Of a stretch of 64,000 nucleotides of DNA, positions 11,201 to 20,180 are shown one piece after another. A program made the position numbers and the translations under genes. How positions within the stretch are numbered: position 1 is the first letter of the stretch; every line of letters begins with the position of its first letter. Source of the stretch: Pontibacter roseus DSM 17521 (GTDB lineage: Bacteria; Bacteroidota; Bacteroidia; Cytophagales; Hymenobacteraceae). The stretch is taken from positions 280,594-344,593 of the forward strand of contig NZ_KB890766.1 of the NCBI RefSeq assembly GCF_000373265.1. Reading direction: 5' to 3'. The notes beneath the pieces are model-generated. The model was not told where the DNA came from and did no database searches. It worked only from the letters and a program-made list of their open reading frames with translations.

Positions 11201-11572
11201 TTCAGCGAGCGCCGCCTCAAGCGCTCCCCGCTGCGCGATGTGGCCGGTATGATTCGCTCTTTCCACTACGCCGCCTACAACGCGCTCTTCCAGCAGGACA
11301 GCTTCCGCAAAGAAGACAGCGCCTACCTGGAGCAATGGGCCGAGCAGTGGTACCACTACGCCAGCGGCTTCTTCATGCATACCTACCTGGCTAAAACCCT
11401 GGGAACAGGCGTGGTGCCGCAGAAGGAGGAGGACTTTGAAATACTGATGGAGACCTTCCTGCTGGAGAAGGCGATTTATGAACTGGGATATGAATTGAAC
11501 AACCGTCCGGATTGGGTGCTCATCCCAATCAGAGGTATAAAGTACATCATGAGGAAGTATCAGAATGGCTAA
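8237..11572 (+). CDS. treS: Trehalose synthase / maltokinase fusion
   Basis: A 1111-residue two-domain enzyme. Residues 1 to about 560 are a GH13_16 trehalose synthase that interconverts trehalose and maltose: [13 protein letters not shown] (nucleophile Asp210), [11 protein letters not shown] (Glu252) and FLRNHDELT (Asp318). After a linker, residues from about 585 ([13 protein letters not shown]) form a Pep2-type maltokinase with an aminoglycoside-phosphotransferase-like catalytic loop [12 protein letters not shown] near residue 960 and the metal-binding IIIDFEGEP near 980. Fusion of the two activities channels trehalose to maltose-1-phosphate for GlgE, encoded just upstream. The stop codon overlaps the glgB start by 8 bp (11565-11572), indicating translational coupling. 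Confidence 0.96.
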   Translation: MAEDNTLLDDNIHWYKDAIIYELHIKAFMDGSGDGIGDFKGLMQKLDYLEDLGVTAIWLLPFYPSPLKDDGYDIADYYSINPSYGNMQDFKLFVKEAHRRGLKVITELVINHSSDQHPWFQRARRAKKGSKYRNYYVWTDDPKQYKDVRIIFTDYEPSNWTWDPVAGQYYWHRFFHHQPDLNFDNPDVQQEVFKMLDYWFDMGVDGFRLDAVPYLFERDGTNCENLPETHDFLKKLRAHVDSKYTGKLLLAEANMWPEDSASYFGDGDECHMNYHFPIMPRLFMSVKMEDRYPIIDIFDQTPAIPETCQWAMFLRNHDELTLEMVTDEERDYMYKVYTRDPMAKINLGIRHRLAPLLGNDRAKIELMNVLLFSMKGTPVVYYGDEIGMGDNYYLGDRDGVRTPMQWNDNRNAGFSTANPQKLYLPVIIDPEYKYESVNVETQQHNSSSLLWWMRRVINMRKRYKAFGRGTMQFLNPSNSKVLAFIRSYQDENILVIANLSRFPEAVELELPEFKGFVPVEVFSKNKFPQVKDDKYLFTIGAHGYYWFELQPQEASGGIALDMQKPAMQLPSLYNPIPPRALKTLESKVLPPYVLNRRWFGGKARTIQRMQVVNNIPMPAGENGASLLFIEVSYNEGLPELYQLPIAFASGEEEQELISSQPNSVIARVTMDGQEGILYDAVYSEEYRQLLLQHVAKRKRLHIDGAELVGYSNRSVNARLREVGQPLSSKILGAEQSNTSVIYDNQFFLKVYRKLDRTLNPDVEVVQALTERVNFPNVPMFLGAIEHQETGKNPMVLVMLQDLVPNQGDAWVYMEDSLKRFFERLQTHRDHEIITSTIGTLARPVAFADAPEHMQLQLGGASVERIELLGQRTAEMHLALASITDSKDFTPEDFSLHYQRSLYSSLTSLVRSNFDSLRKHLPNLPDTVRAEAEEVLQMRQEILERLKRIFSRKIDSMKIRTHGDYHLGQVLFTGRDFIIIDFEGEPARSFSERRLKRSPLRDVAGMIRSFHYAAYNALFQQDSFRKEDSAYLEQWAEQWYHYASGFFMHTYLAKTLGTGVVPQKEEDFEILMETFLLEKAIYELGYELNNRPDWVLIPIRGIKYIMRKYQNG

Positions 11573-13859
11573 GAAAAAGCAACAGGACAACACTCAGGAA
11601 AACATACAGCCGGTAGCAGGTATAGGAATGGACACCGGAACGGGTTCAGAGGATGGTATGACTGCCAGTAAGCCGGGTACCCGCAAGACGAAGAATAAAG
11701 CAGAAGCCAAAACCACTGTAGAGTTGCAATCCGGCGCGGCTGTTCCAGCTAAGCGTGGCCGTCCCAGAAAAACCACGACAACAGAAATGGGAAGCACCGC
11801 TCAGGAGATGACAACCCAACCCAAACGTGGCCGGTCCTCGCAAAAGAAGACCGATACGCTGGCACAGGCACCCGTAGAGGCTCAAGGACTTTCCATAGAG
11901 CCGGCTCCGGTGGCAGCTCAACCTGCCCAGGAACAGACCGGCCCGGTGTACTACGACATCAGCCGGTTCTCCGAATTCGATGTATACCTGTTCCGGGAAG
12001 GCCGCCATTACAACCTCTACGACAAGTTTGGGTCGCACCTGATGGAGCGCCAGGGCAGCCAGGGAGCTTACTTCGCGGTATGGGCACCCAATGCCGAGCT
12101 GGTATCGGTGATGGGCGACTTCAACTCTTGGAACCGCGAAAGCCACCAACTGCAGGCGCGTGGAGATAATTCTGGTATATGGGAAGGTTTTGTGCCGGAC
12201 GTGCAACAGGGTATGCTGTACAAATACCACATCCGGTCCCGCTACCACCTCTACCACGTCGAGAAAAGTGACCCCTTCGCCTTCCGCCGGGAGAAGCCGC
12301 CGCAAACCGCCTCCGTGGTACAGGGCCTGAGCCATACCTGGGGCGACAGTGATTGGATGCAGCAACGCAAAAGCAGGCAGGGGCAGCCGCAGCCTTACTC
12401 GGTGTATGAGCTGCACGTGGGCTCCTGGCGCCGTAAGCCTGAAGACAACAACCGGCCGCTCACCTACCGGGAACTGGCCGAGGAGCTGCCTGCCTATGTG
12501 AAGAATATGGGCTTCACGCATGTGGAGTTCATGCCGGTGATGCACCACCCGTTCAACGGCTCCTGGGGCTACCAGATAACGGGCTACTTCGCGGCGGCCA
12601 GCACCTATGGCTCACCCGAGGACCTGATGTGTCTGATAGATGCCCTGCACAAGGAAGGTATAGGCGTCATCATGGACTGGGTGCCTTCGCACTTCCCTTC
12701 CGATGAGCATGGCCTGGCCTACTTCGACGGCACGCACTTGTACGAACACGCTGACCCACGCAAAGGCTACCACCCGGACTGGAACAGCTACATTTTCAAT
12801 TACGGGCGCAACGAGGTGCGGTCTTTCCTGGTCAGCAATGCTTTGTTCTGGCTGGATAAGTACCACGTGGATGGACTGCGGGTGGATGCTGTGGCCTCCA
12901 TGCTATACCTGGACTACAGCCGCAAGCACAACGAGTGGATTCCGAACGAGCACGGAGGTCGGGAGAACCTGGAGGCCATCTCGCTCCTCAAGGAGTTCAA
13001 CCAGGCCGTGCACGAGCGCTTTCCGGACACGCTGACCATTGCCGAGGAATCGACGGCCTGGCCAGCCGTGACCGGAGCGGTAGAGAATGGCGGACTTGGG
13101 TTTGACATGAAGTGGATGATGGGCTGGATGCACGACACGCTCACCTATTTCTCCAAAGACCCCATCTACAGACGCTTCCACCAGGGCGATATCACGTTCA
13201 GCATCATCTACGCTTTTACCGAACGCTTCATGCTGCCGCTCTCGCACGATGAGGTGGTGCACGGTAAAGGCTCCCTGATTCGCAAGATGCCAGGCGATGA
13301 GTGGCAGGCCTTTGCCAACCTGCGGGCACTGTACGCTTACATGTATGCCCACCCAGGCGCAAAGCTGCTGTTCATGGGCGGTGAGCTTGCGCAGTCAACT
13401 GAATGGAACCACGACAGCAGTCTAGACTGGCACTTGCTGCAGTTCAGGAACCACGCAGGTATACAGGAACTGGTGCGACAACTGAACCATGTATACAAGC
13501 AGGAGCCTGGCCTTTATGCCCGCAGCTTTGACCAGAGCGGCTTTGAGTGGATAGATTTCGCCGATGCCCACAACAGCGTCATCAGCTTCATGCGGAAAGG
13601 CGACCGGCCCGAAGACCAGATACTGGTGGTTTGCAACTTCACGCCGGGCGTGCATGAAAACTACCGTTTGGGTGTGCCACTTGGAGGAAACTGGGTAGAG
13701 ATTTTCAACAGCGACGACAGTCACTATGGAGGCAGTAATTTCCATAATCATGGCATATTGCAATCCGTGGCGGATTCCTTCCACGGGCGGGATTACTCGC
13801 TCGTGCTGAAGCTTCCGCCTATGGCTGTGGTGTATTTCAAGTTCCAGCCGGTGGGGTAG
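11565..13859 (+). CDS. glgB: 1,4-alpha-glucan branching enzyme with AT-hook-like N-terminal extension
   Basis: Makes alpha-1,6 branches in glycogen. The catalytic part is standard: CBM48 ([19 protein letters not shown]), [11 protein letters not shown] with nucleophile near Asp440, [11 protein letters not shown] with Glu near 494, and [15 protein letters not shown] with Asp near 562. The first ~125 residues are unusual: a low-complexity Lys/Thr/Ala/Pro/Gln-rich tail holding KRGRPRK at residues 63-69, a match to the DNA-minor-groove AT-hook, and a related KRGR stretch at 87-90. Whether this tail binds nucleic acid or polyanionic glucan or is only a linker cannot be told from sequence. It is the last gene of the glgE-treS-glgB operon and is followed by a strong terminator. 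A start inside the tail would remove it, but the ATG at 11565 fits the coupled overlap with treS. Confidence 0.94.
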   Translation: MAKKKQQDNTQENIQPVAGIGMDTGTGSEDGMTASKPGTRKTKNKAEAKTTVELQSGAAVPAKRGRPRKTTTTEMGSTAQEMTTQPKRGRSSQKKTDTLAQAPVEAQGLSIEPAPVAAQPAQEQTGPVYYDISRFSEFDVYLFREGRHYNLYDKFGSHLMERQGSQGAYFAVWAPNAELVSVMGDFNSWNRESHQLQARGDNSGIWEGFVPDVQQGMLYKYHIRSRYHLYHVEKSDPFAFRREKPPQTASVVQGLSHTWGDSDWMQQRKSRQGQPQPYSVYELHVGSWRRKPEDNNRPLTYRELAEELPAYVKNMGFTHVEFMPVMHHPFNGSWGYQITGYFAAASTYGSPEDLMCLIDALHKEGIGVIMDWVPSHFPSDEHGLAYFDGTHLYEHADPRKGYHPDWNSYIFNYGRNEVRSFLVSNALFWLDKYHVDGLRVDAVASMLYLDYSRKHNEWIPNEHGGRENLEAISLLKEFNQAVHERFPDTLTIAEESTAWPAVTGAVENGGLGFDMKWMMGWMHDTLTYFSKDPIYRRFHQGDITFSIIYAFTERFMLPLSHDEVVHGKGSLIRKMPGDEWQAFANLRALYAYMYAHPGAKLLFMGGELAQSTEWNHDSSLDWHLLQFRNHAGIQELVRQLNHVYKQEPGLYARSFDQSGFEWIDFADAHNSVISFMRKGDRPEDQILVVCNFTPGVHENYRLGVPLGGNWVEIFNSDDSHYGGSNFHNHGILQSVADSFHGRDYSLVLKLPPMAVVYFKFQPVG

Positions 13860-13878
13860 AGTTGATAGATTGAAATGA

Positions 13879-13913
13879 AAAAGGTCTGCCTAGGCATAGG
13901 CAGACCTTTTTTT
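13879..13913 (+). terminator. Rho-independent terminator after glgB
   Basis: A GC-containing hairpin with arms 13881-13891 (AAGGTCTGCCT) and 13898-13908 (AGGCAGACCTT) is followed by a run of T. It ends the glgE-treS-glgB operon 20 bp after the glgB stop. Confidence 0.85.
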
Positions 13914-13990
13914 ATGTAAGTTTTTGAGGCTGCTACAGTTGTTGTAGCGTAGCTGTTGCTTCCTTGTTGTTCGCCCGCTGAGTTGTTCCA

Positions 13991-14210
13991 TAGCCTGCCC
14001 TGGCCGGGCGAGCCTCACTTTTTGTCTTGACACAAATCGAGGGCCCCTACCCCCAAAGTAAGCAAAAAAGTCAAGACGCTTTTGAACTCGCTGACCGCTC
14101 GAGCAAAAAAATCGTCATGGGTGAATAGGGCTGATGTCTTTGCTCCGTGACTGCTGTGGATACTCTCCCCTTGAGGGGAGTCAGAGGGATGTTAAGGCCA
14201 TACCTGCCAG
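13991..14210. repeat. Dispersed repeat A, copy 1
   Basis: About 220 bp that match 58459-58658 closely: both contain CTTTTTGTCTTGACACAAA, then AAGTAAGCAAAAAAGTCAAG, CTTTTGAACTCGCTGACCGC, and a hairpin CTCCCCTTGAGGGGAG followed by a CAGAGGG(A/G)TGT(T/C)AAGG segment. Copy 1 carries about 18 extra bases (around 14038-14056) relative to copy 2. Both copies lie in gene-free DNA after a plus-strand alpha-glucan gene. No convincing protein is encoded; the inverted CTTGAC/GTCAAG parts suggest a structured intergenic repeat. Confidence 0.8.
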
Positions 14211-14260
14211 TGTTCATGTAGGCTACAATGCTTCGAAGTGACGAACAATCACGGCTGAAC

Positions 14261-14326
14261 CTCTCCCTTTGAAGGGGCAGGGGGATGTCAATCGTTCCCG
14301 ATTCCCCTCATGGGGGAGGGGCAGGT
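14261..14326. repeat. Dispersed repeat B, copy 1
   Basis: Roughly 65 bp similar to 20054-20120: a CTCCC-TTTGAAGGGGCAGGG hairpin-like start, then GGGATGT-AATCGTTCCC, ATTCCCCT and GAGGGGCAG. It follows repeat A copy 1 after 50 bp. It contains short self-complementary purine/pyrimidine tracts and no gene. Together, repeats A and B fill most of the 470-bp gap between glgB and the DUF2179 gene. Confidence 0.6.
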
Positions 14327-14385
14327 GTAGTTGGACCCGGTACAGTGGCCGGAACAGTAGAGACGCACAGCTGGCCGCAGCATAC

Positions 14386-14985
14386 CTACTTTCCCTTCCG
14401 CAGCGGGAAGAATTTCCCGAAGGCTATTTTGCGCTCCACTTCCTCTTCCGGAATCTGCGTCTCGGAGACAGACCGCACGTCCTCGATGGAGTAGAAGGCG
14501 TTGGGGTTGTAGTCACGGATGATGCCAACGACTTCCTTCAGCTTCTTGCGCTTGACTATCATGAAAAGCAGGTTTACCTTGCCTCGGGTCCCTTTGGCGT
14601 CCACACTTGTGAGGCGGTAGCCGCGGCCTGCCAATCGCTCGATGAGCGCATCTGCTGATTCCACCGTGATGACACGGACTACCATCTGCCCAAGGGCCAG
14701 TTTCTGCTCGATGCGTAGCCCCAGAAAGTTGCCCGTCGCGAAACCAGCGGCCCAAGCAAAATAGGAGGCGAAGTTGCCTAGGTTCTGCATCACCTGCGTG
14801 ATGGCTACCAGCCAAATCAGTACCTCCAGGAAGCCCAGGAGAGGCGCTATCAGTTTGTCGCCCCGAGCAATGAACACGATGCGCAGCGTGCCTAGTGTTA
14901 CGTCACAAATGCGCGCCAGAAATATGAGTAGAGGTATAATGACCCAGTTTACTATCTGTGGGTCAATTCCTTCGAAGTAATCCAT
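14386..14985 (-). CDS. UPF0316-type membrane protein (DUF5698/DUF2179)
   Basis: A 199-residue inner-membrane protein. About three hydrophobic segments lie in residues 14-100 (WVIIPLLIFLARICDVTLGT, LIAPLLGFLEVLIWLVAITQ, ASYFAWAAGFATGNFLG); a soluble DUF2179 domain follows, with VITVESADALIERLAGRGY and FMIVKRKKLKEVVGIIRDY. UPF0316/YebE-type proteins have no established function; DUF2179 domains are thought to bind small ligands. It is monocistronic, convergent with glgB across the repeat-filled gap and divergent from otsAB. The ATG at 14985 places the first membrane segment at the usual distance. Confidence 0.88.
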   Translation of the reverse strand: MDYFEGIDPQIVNWVIIPLLIFLARICDVTLGTLRIVFIARGDKLIAPLLGFLEVLIWLVAITQVMQNLGNFASYFAWAAGFATGNFLGLRIEQKLALGQMVVRVITVESADALIERLAGRGYRLTSVDAKGTRGKVNLLFMIVKRKKLKEVVGIIRDYNPNAFYSIEDVRSVSETQIPEEEVERKIAFGKFFPLRKGK

Positions 14986-15518
14986 AGTTGGTTGTTGCTT
15001 TGGCTATGCATGTAAATTTAAGCAGTAACGAAATGATGGTATGGTTGCTGATTTTAGGTATACATTTTCTGCAACAGTACCAGCTACTGCTTCTCATATA
15101 AAGGTACTAAGATTATCCCGGACATGGCGGCTCCAACAACAGACATAACATCCTTGCGGTAGTTGAGGCCTATATCACTCCTTTTAATCGTTCTTACAAC
15201 TGCTGTACTGGAGGACGTCGGGCAGGGCAATGCGTTTTGCCACAAGCTTTGCGGTACGCAGGAGTGAGACCGGGTGTTGTGCCTTGTTTATACCCAAGGC
15301 CGTTCCCACATTAACTCCAAGCTCTATCTGGCTGGGAATACAGCATTTATATAATTAGCGCTATATATAGAAAACGTGCGGGTAATTATTGCGTATGATA
15401 AGGAAAACTGCCTGCTAAACCTTAACCGATTGAAAACTTTTATACCTGTGTCTGGCCGTGATGCGATTGTCCCCCTCTATGCGTTGCCACAGATGCCCGG
15501 TTTTAGTTATAATAACAC
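14986..15518. other. Intergenic region between the DUF2179 gene and otsAB
   Basis: No gene is apparent in these 533 bp. The part from about 15340 to 15420 is AT-rich and contains the palindrome CTATATATAG at 15361-15370. Promoters for the two divergent genes must lie here, but no clear Bacteroidota -7 element (TAnnTTTG) was seen at a convincing position. Confidence 0.5.
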
Positions 15519-17726
15519 ATGGCGAAATTGATCATTGTATCAAACAGACTTCCTATCAAACTTCAGGAAAAGGAGGGGAGGCTTGACTTCAAACCCAGTG
15601 AAGGCGGACTCGCCACAGGCTTGGGATCTATTTACAAACAGAAGGACAACCTTTGGATTGGATGGCCTGGTATGGTGGTGGAGGAAGAAGCCGAACAAAG
15701 AAATATAGTAGAGAATCTGCAGCAGCAGAACATGCACCCCGTGTTCCTGACGGAAAAGGAAATCAAAGAATTTTACGAAGGCTTCAGCAACGAGACCCTC
15801 TGGCCTACCTTTCACTACTTCAGCCAGTATGCCGTCTATGACCAGCAGCTCTGGGAGACGTACGTGGAGGTGAACAAGAAGTACTGCGAGGAGGTGGTGA
15901 AGCTGGCCGGTCCGGATGACACCATCTGGGTGCACGATTACCAGCTGCTGCTGCTGCCCTCCCTGTTGCGCGAAAAACTGCCGGAGAGCACCATCGGCTT
16001 CTTCCAGCACATCCCTTTTCCGTCTTACGAGGTGTTCCGCCTGCTGCCTTGGCGCAAGGAGCTCCTGGAAGGTATGCTGGGCTCCGACCTGATTGGGTTC
16101 CATACCTACGACGACATGCGCCACTTCCTGAGTTCGGTGAACCGGCTGGTGGGCCACGGCAGTACGCACGGCTGGATTAACACCGGCAACCGCTCCCTAC
16201 TAGTAGACTCGTTCCCGATGGGCATCGACTACGAGAAGTACGCCGAGACCGCTGATAGCGAAGAGGTGAAGAAGCGTGAGAAGATGTACCGCAACAACCT
16301 GCAGTCCAAGAAAATCATCCTGTCGATTGACCGTTTGGACTATTCCAAAGGTATACCGCAGCGCCTGCAGGCTTTCGAGCTGTTTCTCAAGAAGTACCCT
16401 GAGTTCCACGAGAAGGTGACGCTTGTGATGCTGGTGGTGCCTTCCCGGGATGCCGTGGAGAAGTACAAGGAACTGAAGGAAGAGGTGGATGAACTGGTGG
16501 GGCGCATCAATGGGGAATACAGCCACATGAACTGGAACCCGATACAGTACTTCTACCGTTCTTACCCGCTTGAGACGCTTTCCGCTTTCTACCGCATGGC
16601 CGATGTGGCCCTGGTGACACCCATGCGCGACGGTATGAATCTGGTGTGCAAGGAGTACGTGGCCAGCAAGCTGGACCAGAAAGGCGTGTTGATTCTGAGT
16701 GAGATGGCCGGCGCATCCAAAGAACTGTCGGAGGCTTTGCTCATCAACCCCAACGACCTGAACCAGATGGTGGAGACGCTGCATACCGCCCTTACCATGC
16801 CTGAGGACGTGCAGAAACAGCACATGCAGCACATGCAGGATTCCTTGCGCAGGTATAACATACACCATTGGGTGAGCATGTTCATGGACCGCCTTTCCTA
16901 TGTGAAAATCAAGCAGCTGTCCATGGCGACCACTTACCTCGACGAAGCTACTTTCCAGGAACTCAGCAACTCCTATACCACGTCCAGCACGCGGCTGTTC
17001 TTCCTGGAGTATGACGGCGCGCTGGTAGATTACCACAACAGACCCCTAATGGCCGCCCCAGACGAGGACCTGCTGGAACTGCTTCAGGTGCTGAGCAATA
17101 ATCCCAAAAACCGGGTGGTGGTTATCAGTAGCCGCGAGAAGGACAACATGCAACGCTGGCTAGGCAGCCTGAACATCGATTTGATAGCCGAGCACGGCGT
17201 CTGGATAAAGCAACGCGGCACCGGCTGGCAGACGATGACCAGCCTCATCGACGACTGGAAGAACGACATCCGCCTGATTCTGGACCTATACGTGGACAGA
17301 ACACCGGGTTCCTTTATAGAGGAAAAAGAGTACTCGCTGGTATGGCATTACCGCCGCGTAGAGACCGGCCTGGGTGAACTGCGTGCCCGTGAGCTGGTGA
17401 GCCACCTCAACTTCCTGGCCACCAACAGCAACCTGCAGGTGCTGGACGGACAGATGGCCGTGGAAATAAAGGCGCAGGAGGTAAGCAAGGGCAAAGCCAC
17501 CAGCTACTGGCTCAACATGTATCCGCACGACTTCGTGCTGGCCATAGGCGATGACTGGGGCGATGAGGATATCTTCAAGGCAATGCCGCGCGACGCCTAT
17601 ACCGTCAAGATTGGGAATACCCACTCCGTGGCTAAGTACCACCTCGATACCTGCGAGGAAGCCCGCCGCCTGCTCTCGCGGCTGGTGAAGCTCAAGCAGA
17701 AAAAGCTGCCAGAAGAGTTGTTATAA
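15519..17726 (+). CDS. otsA: Trehalose-6-phosphate synthase fused to a degenerate trehalose-phosphatase domain
   Basis: A 735-residue fusion. The GT20 synthase half (residues 1 to about 470) looks intact: SNRLPIK, GGLATGLGS, IWVHDYQLLLLP, FFQHIPFPSYE, DRLDYSKGIPQRL and TPMRDGMNLVCKEYVAS. It should make trehalose-6-phosphate from a nucleotide-glucose and glucose-6-phosphate. The HAD phosphatase half (about 490-735) keeps the late motif AIGDDWGDEDIFKAM and the Lys region VEIKAQEVSKGKA. However, motif I, normally DxDGT, reads FLEYDGALVDY: the nucleophile Asp is Glu497 and the Thr is Ala. Motif II reads VVVISSREKD. The phosphatase may therefore be inactive or regulatory. The gene stands alone with a strong terminator downstream. 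Confidence 0.93.
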   Translation: MAKLIIVSNRLPIKLQEKEGRLDFKPSEGGLATGLGSIYKQKDNLWIGWPGMVVEEEAEQRNIVENLQQQNMHPVFLTEKEIKEFYEGFSNETLWPTFHYFSQYAVYDQQLWETYVEVNKKYCEEVVKLAGPDDTIWVHDYQLLLLPSLLREKLPESTIGFFQHIPFPSYEVFRLLPWRKELLEGMLGSDLIGFHTYDDMRHFLSSVNRLVGHGSTHGWINTGNRSLLVDSFPMGIDYEKYAETADSEEVKKREKMYRNNLQSKKIILSIDRLDYSKGIPQRLQAFELFLKKYPEFHEKVTLVMLVVPSRDAVEKYKELKEEVDELVGRINGEYSHMNWNPIQYFYRSYPLETLSAFYRMADVALVTPMRDGMNLVCKEYVASKLDQKGVLILSEMAGASKELSEALLINPNDLNQMVETLHTALTMPEDVQKQHMQHMQDSLRRYNIHHWVSMFMDRLSYVKIKQLSMATTYLDEATFQELSNSYTTSSTRLFFLEYDGALVDYHNRPLMAAPDEDLLELLQVLSNNPKNRVVVISSREKDNMQRWLGSLNIDLIAEHGVWIKQRGTGWQTMTSLIDDWKNDIRLILDLYVDRTPGSFIEEKEYSLVWHYRRVETGLGELRARELVSHLNFLATNSNLQVLDGQMAVEIKAQEVSKGKATSYWLNMYPHDFVLAIGDDWGDEDIFKAMPRDAYTVKIGNTHSVAKYHLDTCEEARRLLSRLVKLKQKKLPEELL

Positions 17727-17745
17727 GTACTGATTTAATTCACAT

Positions 17746-17787
17746 AAAGAGCCCCTGCCGGTACATGTATCAGCAGGGGCTCTTTGT
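17746..17787 (+). terminator. Rho-independent terminator after otsAB
   Basis: Perfect 13-bp arms AAAGAGCCCCTGC (17746-17758) and GCAGGGGCTCTTT (17773-17785) with a 14-base loop. Its A/T flanks would let it work for both otsAB and the convergent minus-strand gene that ends at 17810. Confidence 0.88.
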
Positions 17788-17809
17788 ATACCCTTGGTTC
17801 GCACTTGTG

Positions 17810-17998
17810 CTATCGTACTCTTCTGGAGTAGCTCATGTAAGTCAGAACCACAGAGAGTAGAATCATCAGGTTGCCGGCCAGGTTGATGTAGATGCGCTGG
17901 TTCGGCACTGAAGTCAAGGCTGAAAAATCAATCTGGGATAGATTGTACCCCAGCATACAAATGATGAGGACTATCAGGATAAGCGCGAATTTCTTCAT
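17810..17998 (-). CDS. Small two-helix membrane protein, unknown function
   Basis: 62 residues: a hydrophobic N-terminal helix (FALILIVLIICMLGY), a short polar loop (NLSQIDFSALTSVPNQRIY), a second helix (LAGNLMILLSVVLTYMSY) and a basic end (SRRVR). I recognise no family. It lies 18 bp downstream of xseB on the same strand and may be co-transcribed with xseA-xseB. Its clean ATG and two well-formed membrane segments argue that it is real. Confidence 0.6.
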   Translation of the reverse strand: MKKFALILIVLIICMLGYNLSQIDFSALTSVPNQRIYINLAGNLMILLSVVLTYMSYSRRVR

Positions 17999-18016
17999 AC
18001 CGTTTCCCTGCTGAGG

Positions 18017-18280
18017 TTATTGAAAAAGTGTTCCGCCTCCCGCGCTGCCTTTGTCAGACTTGGCGGGTTCTTCGCAGTTCTCCTCGTTGAACACCTGGTT
18101 GATGGCGTTTTCGGCGCTGCGCAGTTTGTCTTTGCAGAATTTGATGAGCAGCGAGGAGCGCTGTACTTTCAGCGTGAGTTCATCCACGTCCACGGCGTCA
18201 CTTTCTATGGCCCGCAGAATCTCCTCCAGCTCCTGGGTGGCTTCGCGGTAGGTCATTTGGTTTATGTCTTTATGCGTCAT
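18017..18280 (-). CDS. xseB: Exodeoxyribonuclease VII small subunit
   Basis: 87 residues with the typical small-subunit pattern MTYREATQELEEILRAIES followed by VDVDELTLKVQRSSLLIKFC and a helical ERL-like region (KDKLRSAENAINQVF). XseB coats the coiled-coil arms of XseA to form the single-strand-specific exonuclease VII. Its start overlaps the xseA stop by 11 bp; an internal Met at about 18256 is an alternative start closer to the family's usual N-terminus. The acidic, Gly-rich C-terminal tail is not conserved. Confidence 0.93.
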   Translation of the reverse strand: MTHKDINQMTYREATQELEEILRAIESDAVDVDELTLKVQRSSLLIKFCKDKLRSAENAINQVFNEENCEEPAKSDKGSAGGGTLFQ

Positions 18281-19835
18281 TTGCGTCTTTGTTTACAACT
18301 ATACTATGCACCCGTCCATCCTGCAGGCGGGTTTCAATCACATCACCTTCGTTCACCTGGCTTAGGTGCTTGATGATTCTGCCGTTGACCAGCGTCAAGG
18401 TATAGCCACGCAGCAGCAGCTTCTCGGGGTCATTTGCCTGGATGCGCATCTCAAGCAGGTCGAGGCGGTGCGCGCTGCTGCTCAGGTTCTTCTGGGCGCT
18501 GTACTGTATCCGGTCGGTGCACTTCACGAACTGGAGTTGGCTGCGCTTGAGTCTGTCCTTCGCCTCGGTCTCCACACAGTGCACTAGCTTGTTCAGGTCG
18601 TGTTCCTTCATGTGGAGCCAGCGCTGGCTATACCCCTCCACACACACCGATAGTTCCGTGAGCCGCTTGCCGCGCAGGTGCAGCAAATCTTTAGTATTGG
18701 CCTTTATCTCGAGTTCCAGGTCGCGCACCAGGTGCTTCTGGTTGTCCAGGAAGTTCTTGGGTTTGAGTAGCAGGCTCTTGGAGAAGAGCTCCAGCTTTTC
18801 CCGACCCTTTTGCAGGTAGCCGTTGGTGAGGTTCGACAACTTGAGGCTTTGCCGTTCCAATCTATCTGACGACAGCCGCAAGTACTGGGCTGACAAGGTA
18901 TAGATGCTGTCGAACAGACTCTCCACCTGCACCTCCACCTCACGGCAAAGGTCAATCAGGAAGCCGGCCACAGCGGTTGGTGTTTTCTGGCGGGTGTGCG
19001 CCACCAGGTCGGCAATGCTCTCATCGCGCTCATGTCCTATACCTGTGAGCACAGGCAGGGGGGAGTGGCCGATGGCAGCCGCAACCTTGTAATCATCAAA
19101 GCAGCTCAAATCCGTCTGGGACCCGCCGCCCCGTATCACCACGATGGCATCGAACAAGTGGCTATACCTGGCAATCAGGGACATGGCTTTGGCTATGGAA
19201 GCAGGCGCCTCGTTGCCCTGCACGATGGCCGGAAAAAGCCTGGTATCAAAGGTATACCCATACCCATTATGCTGGAGTTGGTGGATGAAATCCTGGTAAC
19301 CGGCGGCCGTAGCCGATGAAACAACGGCCAATCGCTGCGGAGCCAGAGGCAGTTCCAGTTCCTTGTTAGCCGTAAGTAGCCCCTCCGCTTCCAGCCGCTT
19401 CAAAGTCTCCTGCCGCTGCCGCGCCAAATCCCCTATGGTATAGTTGGCGTCGATGTTCACAATGTCGAGGCTCAGGCCATACAGCTCGTGAAACCGCACG
19501 TTGGCCTGGAAGAGAATCTTGAGTCCGGCCTTGAGTTGCTGCCCCGTCTTCTCCTCGAAGTAGCGCCCCAGCATCTGGTAACGCGCACTCCAGATGGTCG
19601 CCCGCGCCTGTGCCTGCACAGCCCCTCTGGGGTCATCGCCTTTGTCCACCAGGTTGAGGTAGCAGTGGCCCTTGCGCTTGTCCGGCGACACCTGCGAAAT
19701 CTCCGCCACCACCCAATAGCTTTCTGGAAACGCCACTTCCAGCTCCTCCCGAATCTGCTGGTGCAGCTCGAAGAGCGAAAGTGGAGCCTGAAACTCCTGT
19801 TGGACGGTGGTCTGGCGGAAAAAAAACTGGGCCAT
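18270..19835 (-). CDS. xseA: Exodeoxyribonuclease VII large subunit
   Basis: About 521 residues from the chosen ATG at 19835 (MAQFFFRQTTVQQEFQ). The N-terminal OB-fold region (VVAEISQVSPDKRKGHCYLNLVD) binds DNA. The catalytic domain shows VVSSATAAGYQDF, VVIRGGGSQTDLSCFDDY and TGIGHERDESIADLVAHTRQKTPTA, and a long coiled-coil follows. The enzyme degrades single-stranded DNA in repair. An upstream GTG at 19922 would add 29 residues (HPCAIAFRSKYPIFGFR...) with no family resemblance, so it was not chosen. Operon: xseA-xseB, perhaps with the small membrane protein at 17810. Confidence 0.95.
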   Translation of the reverse strand: MAQFFFRQTTVQQEFQAPLSLFELHQQIREELEVAFPESYWVVAEISQVSPDKRKGHCYLNLVDKGDDPRGAVQAQARATIWSARYQMLGRYFEEKTGQQLKAGLKILFQANVRFHELYGLSLDIVNIDANYTIGDLARQRQETLKRLEAEGLLTANKELELPLAPQRLAVVSSATAAGYQDFIHQLQHNGYGYTFDTRLFPAIVQGNEAPASIAKAMSLIARYSHLFDAIVVIRGGGSQTDLSCFDDYKVAAAIGHSPLPVLTGIGHERDESIADLVAHTRQKTPTAVAGFLIDLCREVEVQVESLFDSIYTLSAQYLRLSSDRLERQSLKLSNLTNGYLQKGREKLELFSKSLLLKPKNFLDNQKHLVRDLELEIKANTKDLLHLRGKRLTELSVCVEGYSQRWLHMKEHDLNKLVHCVETEAKDRLKRSQLQFVKCTDRIQYSAQKNLSSSAHRLDLLEMRIQANDPEKLLLRGYTLTLVNGRIIKHLSQVNEGDVIETRLQDGRVHSIVVNKDANDA

Positions 19836-20053
19836 GGGCGGGGAATGTAATCTAAACCCGAAGATAGGATATTTTGAGCGAAAGGCTATGGCGCATGGAT
19901 GTTTTGTTACGGCGACGCTCACCCTGAATGTAATGCACTAAGCAATGCAACCGCCTTGCTTCTGTTTGATAGCTGCTTGCAGGAGGGTATATCTACCATA
20001 CCTGCCAGTAATCCATGCTATAGCGCCTATACCTTTGAAGATGCAAGGGCAGA

Positions 20054-20120
20054 AACTCCCCCTTCGAAGGGGGCAGGGGGATGTAATCGTTCCCAATTCC
20101 CCTATTGAGAGGGGCAGAGG
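20054..20120. repeat. Dispersed repeat B, copy 2
   Basis: Similar to 14261-14326: ACTCCCCCTTCGAAGGGGGC, then GGGGGATGTAATCGTTCCC, AATTCCCCT and GAGAGGGGCAGAG. The first part is itself a hairpin (CCCCCTTCGAAGGGGG). Confidence 0.6.
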
Positions 20121-20180
20121 TGAGTCAATCGTGAGCAGGTGCTATATCTGCTCACGATTCTGCCATTCCTCAACCCATTT

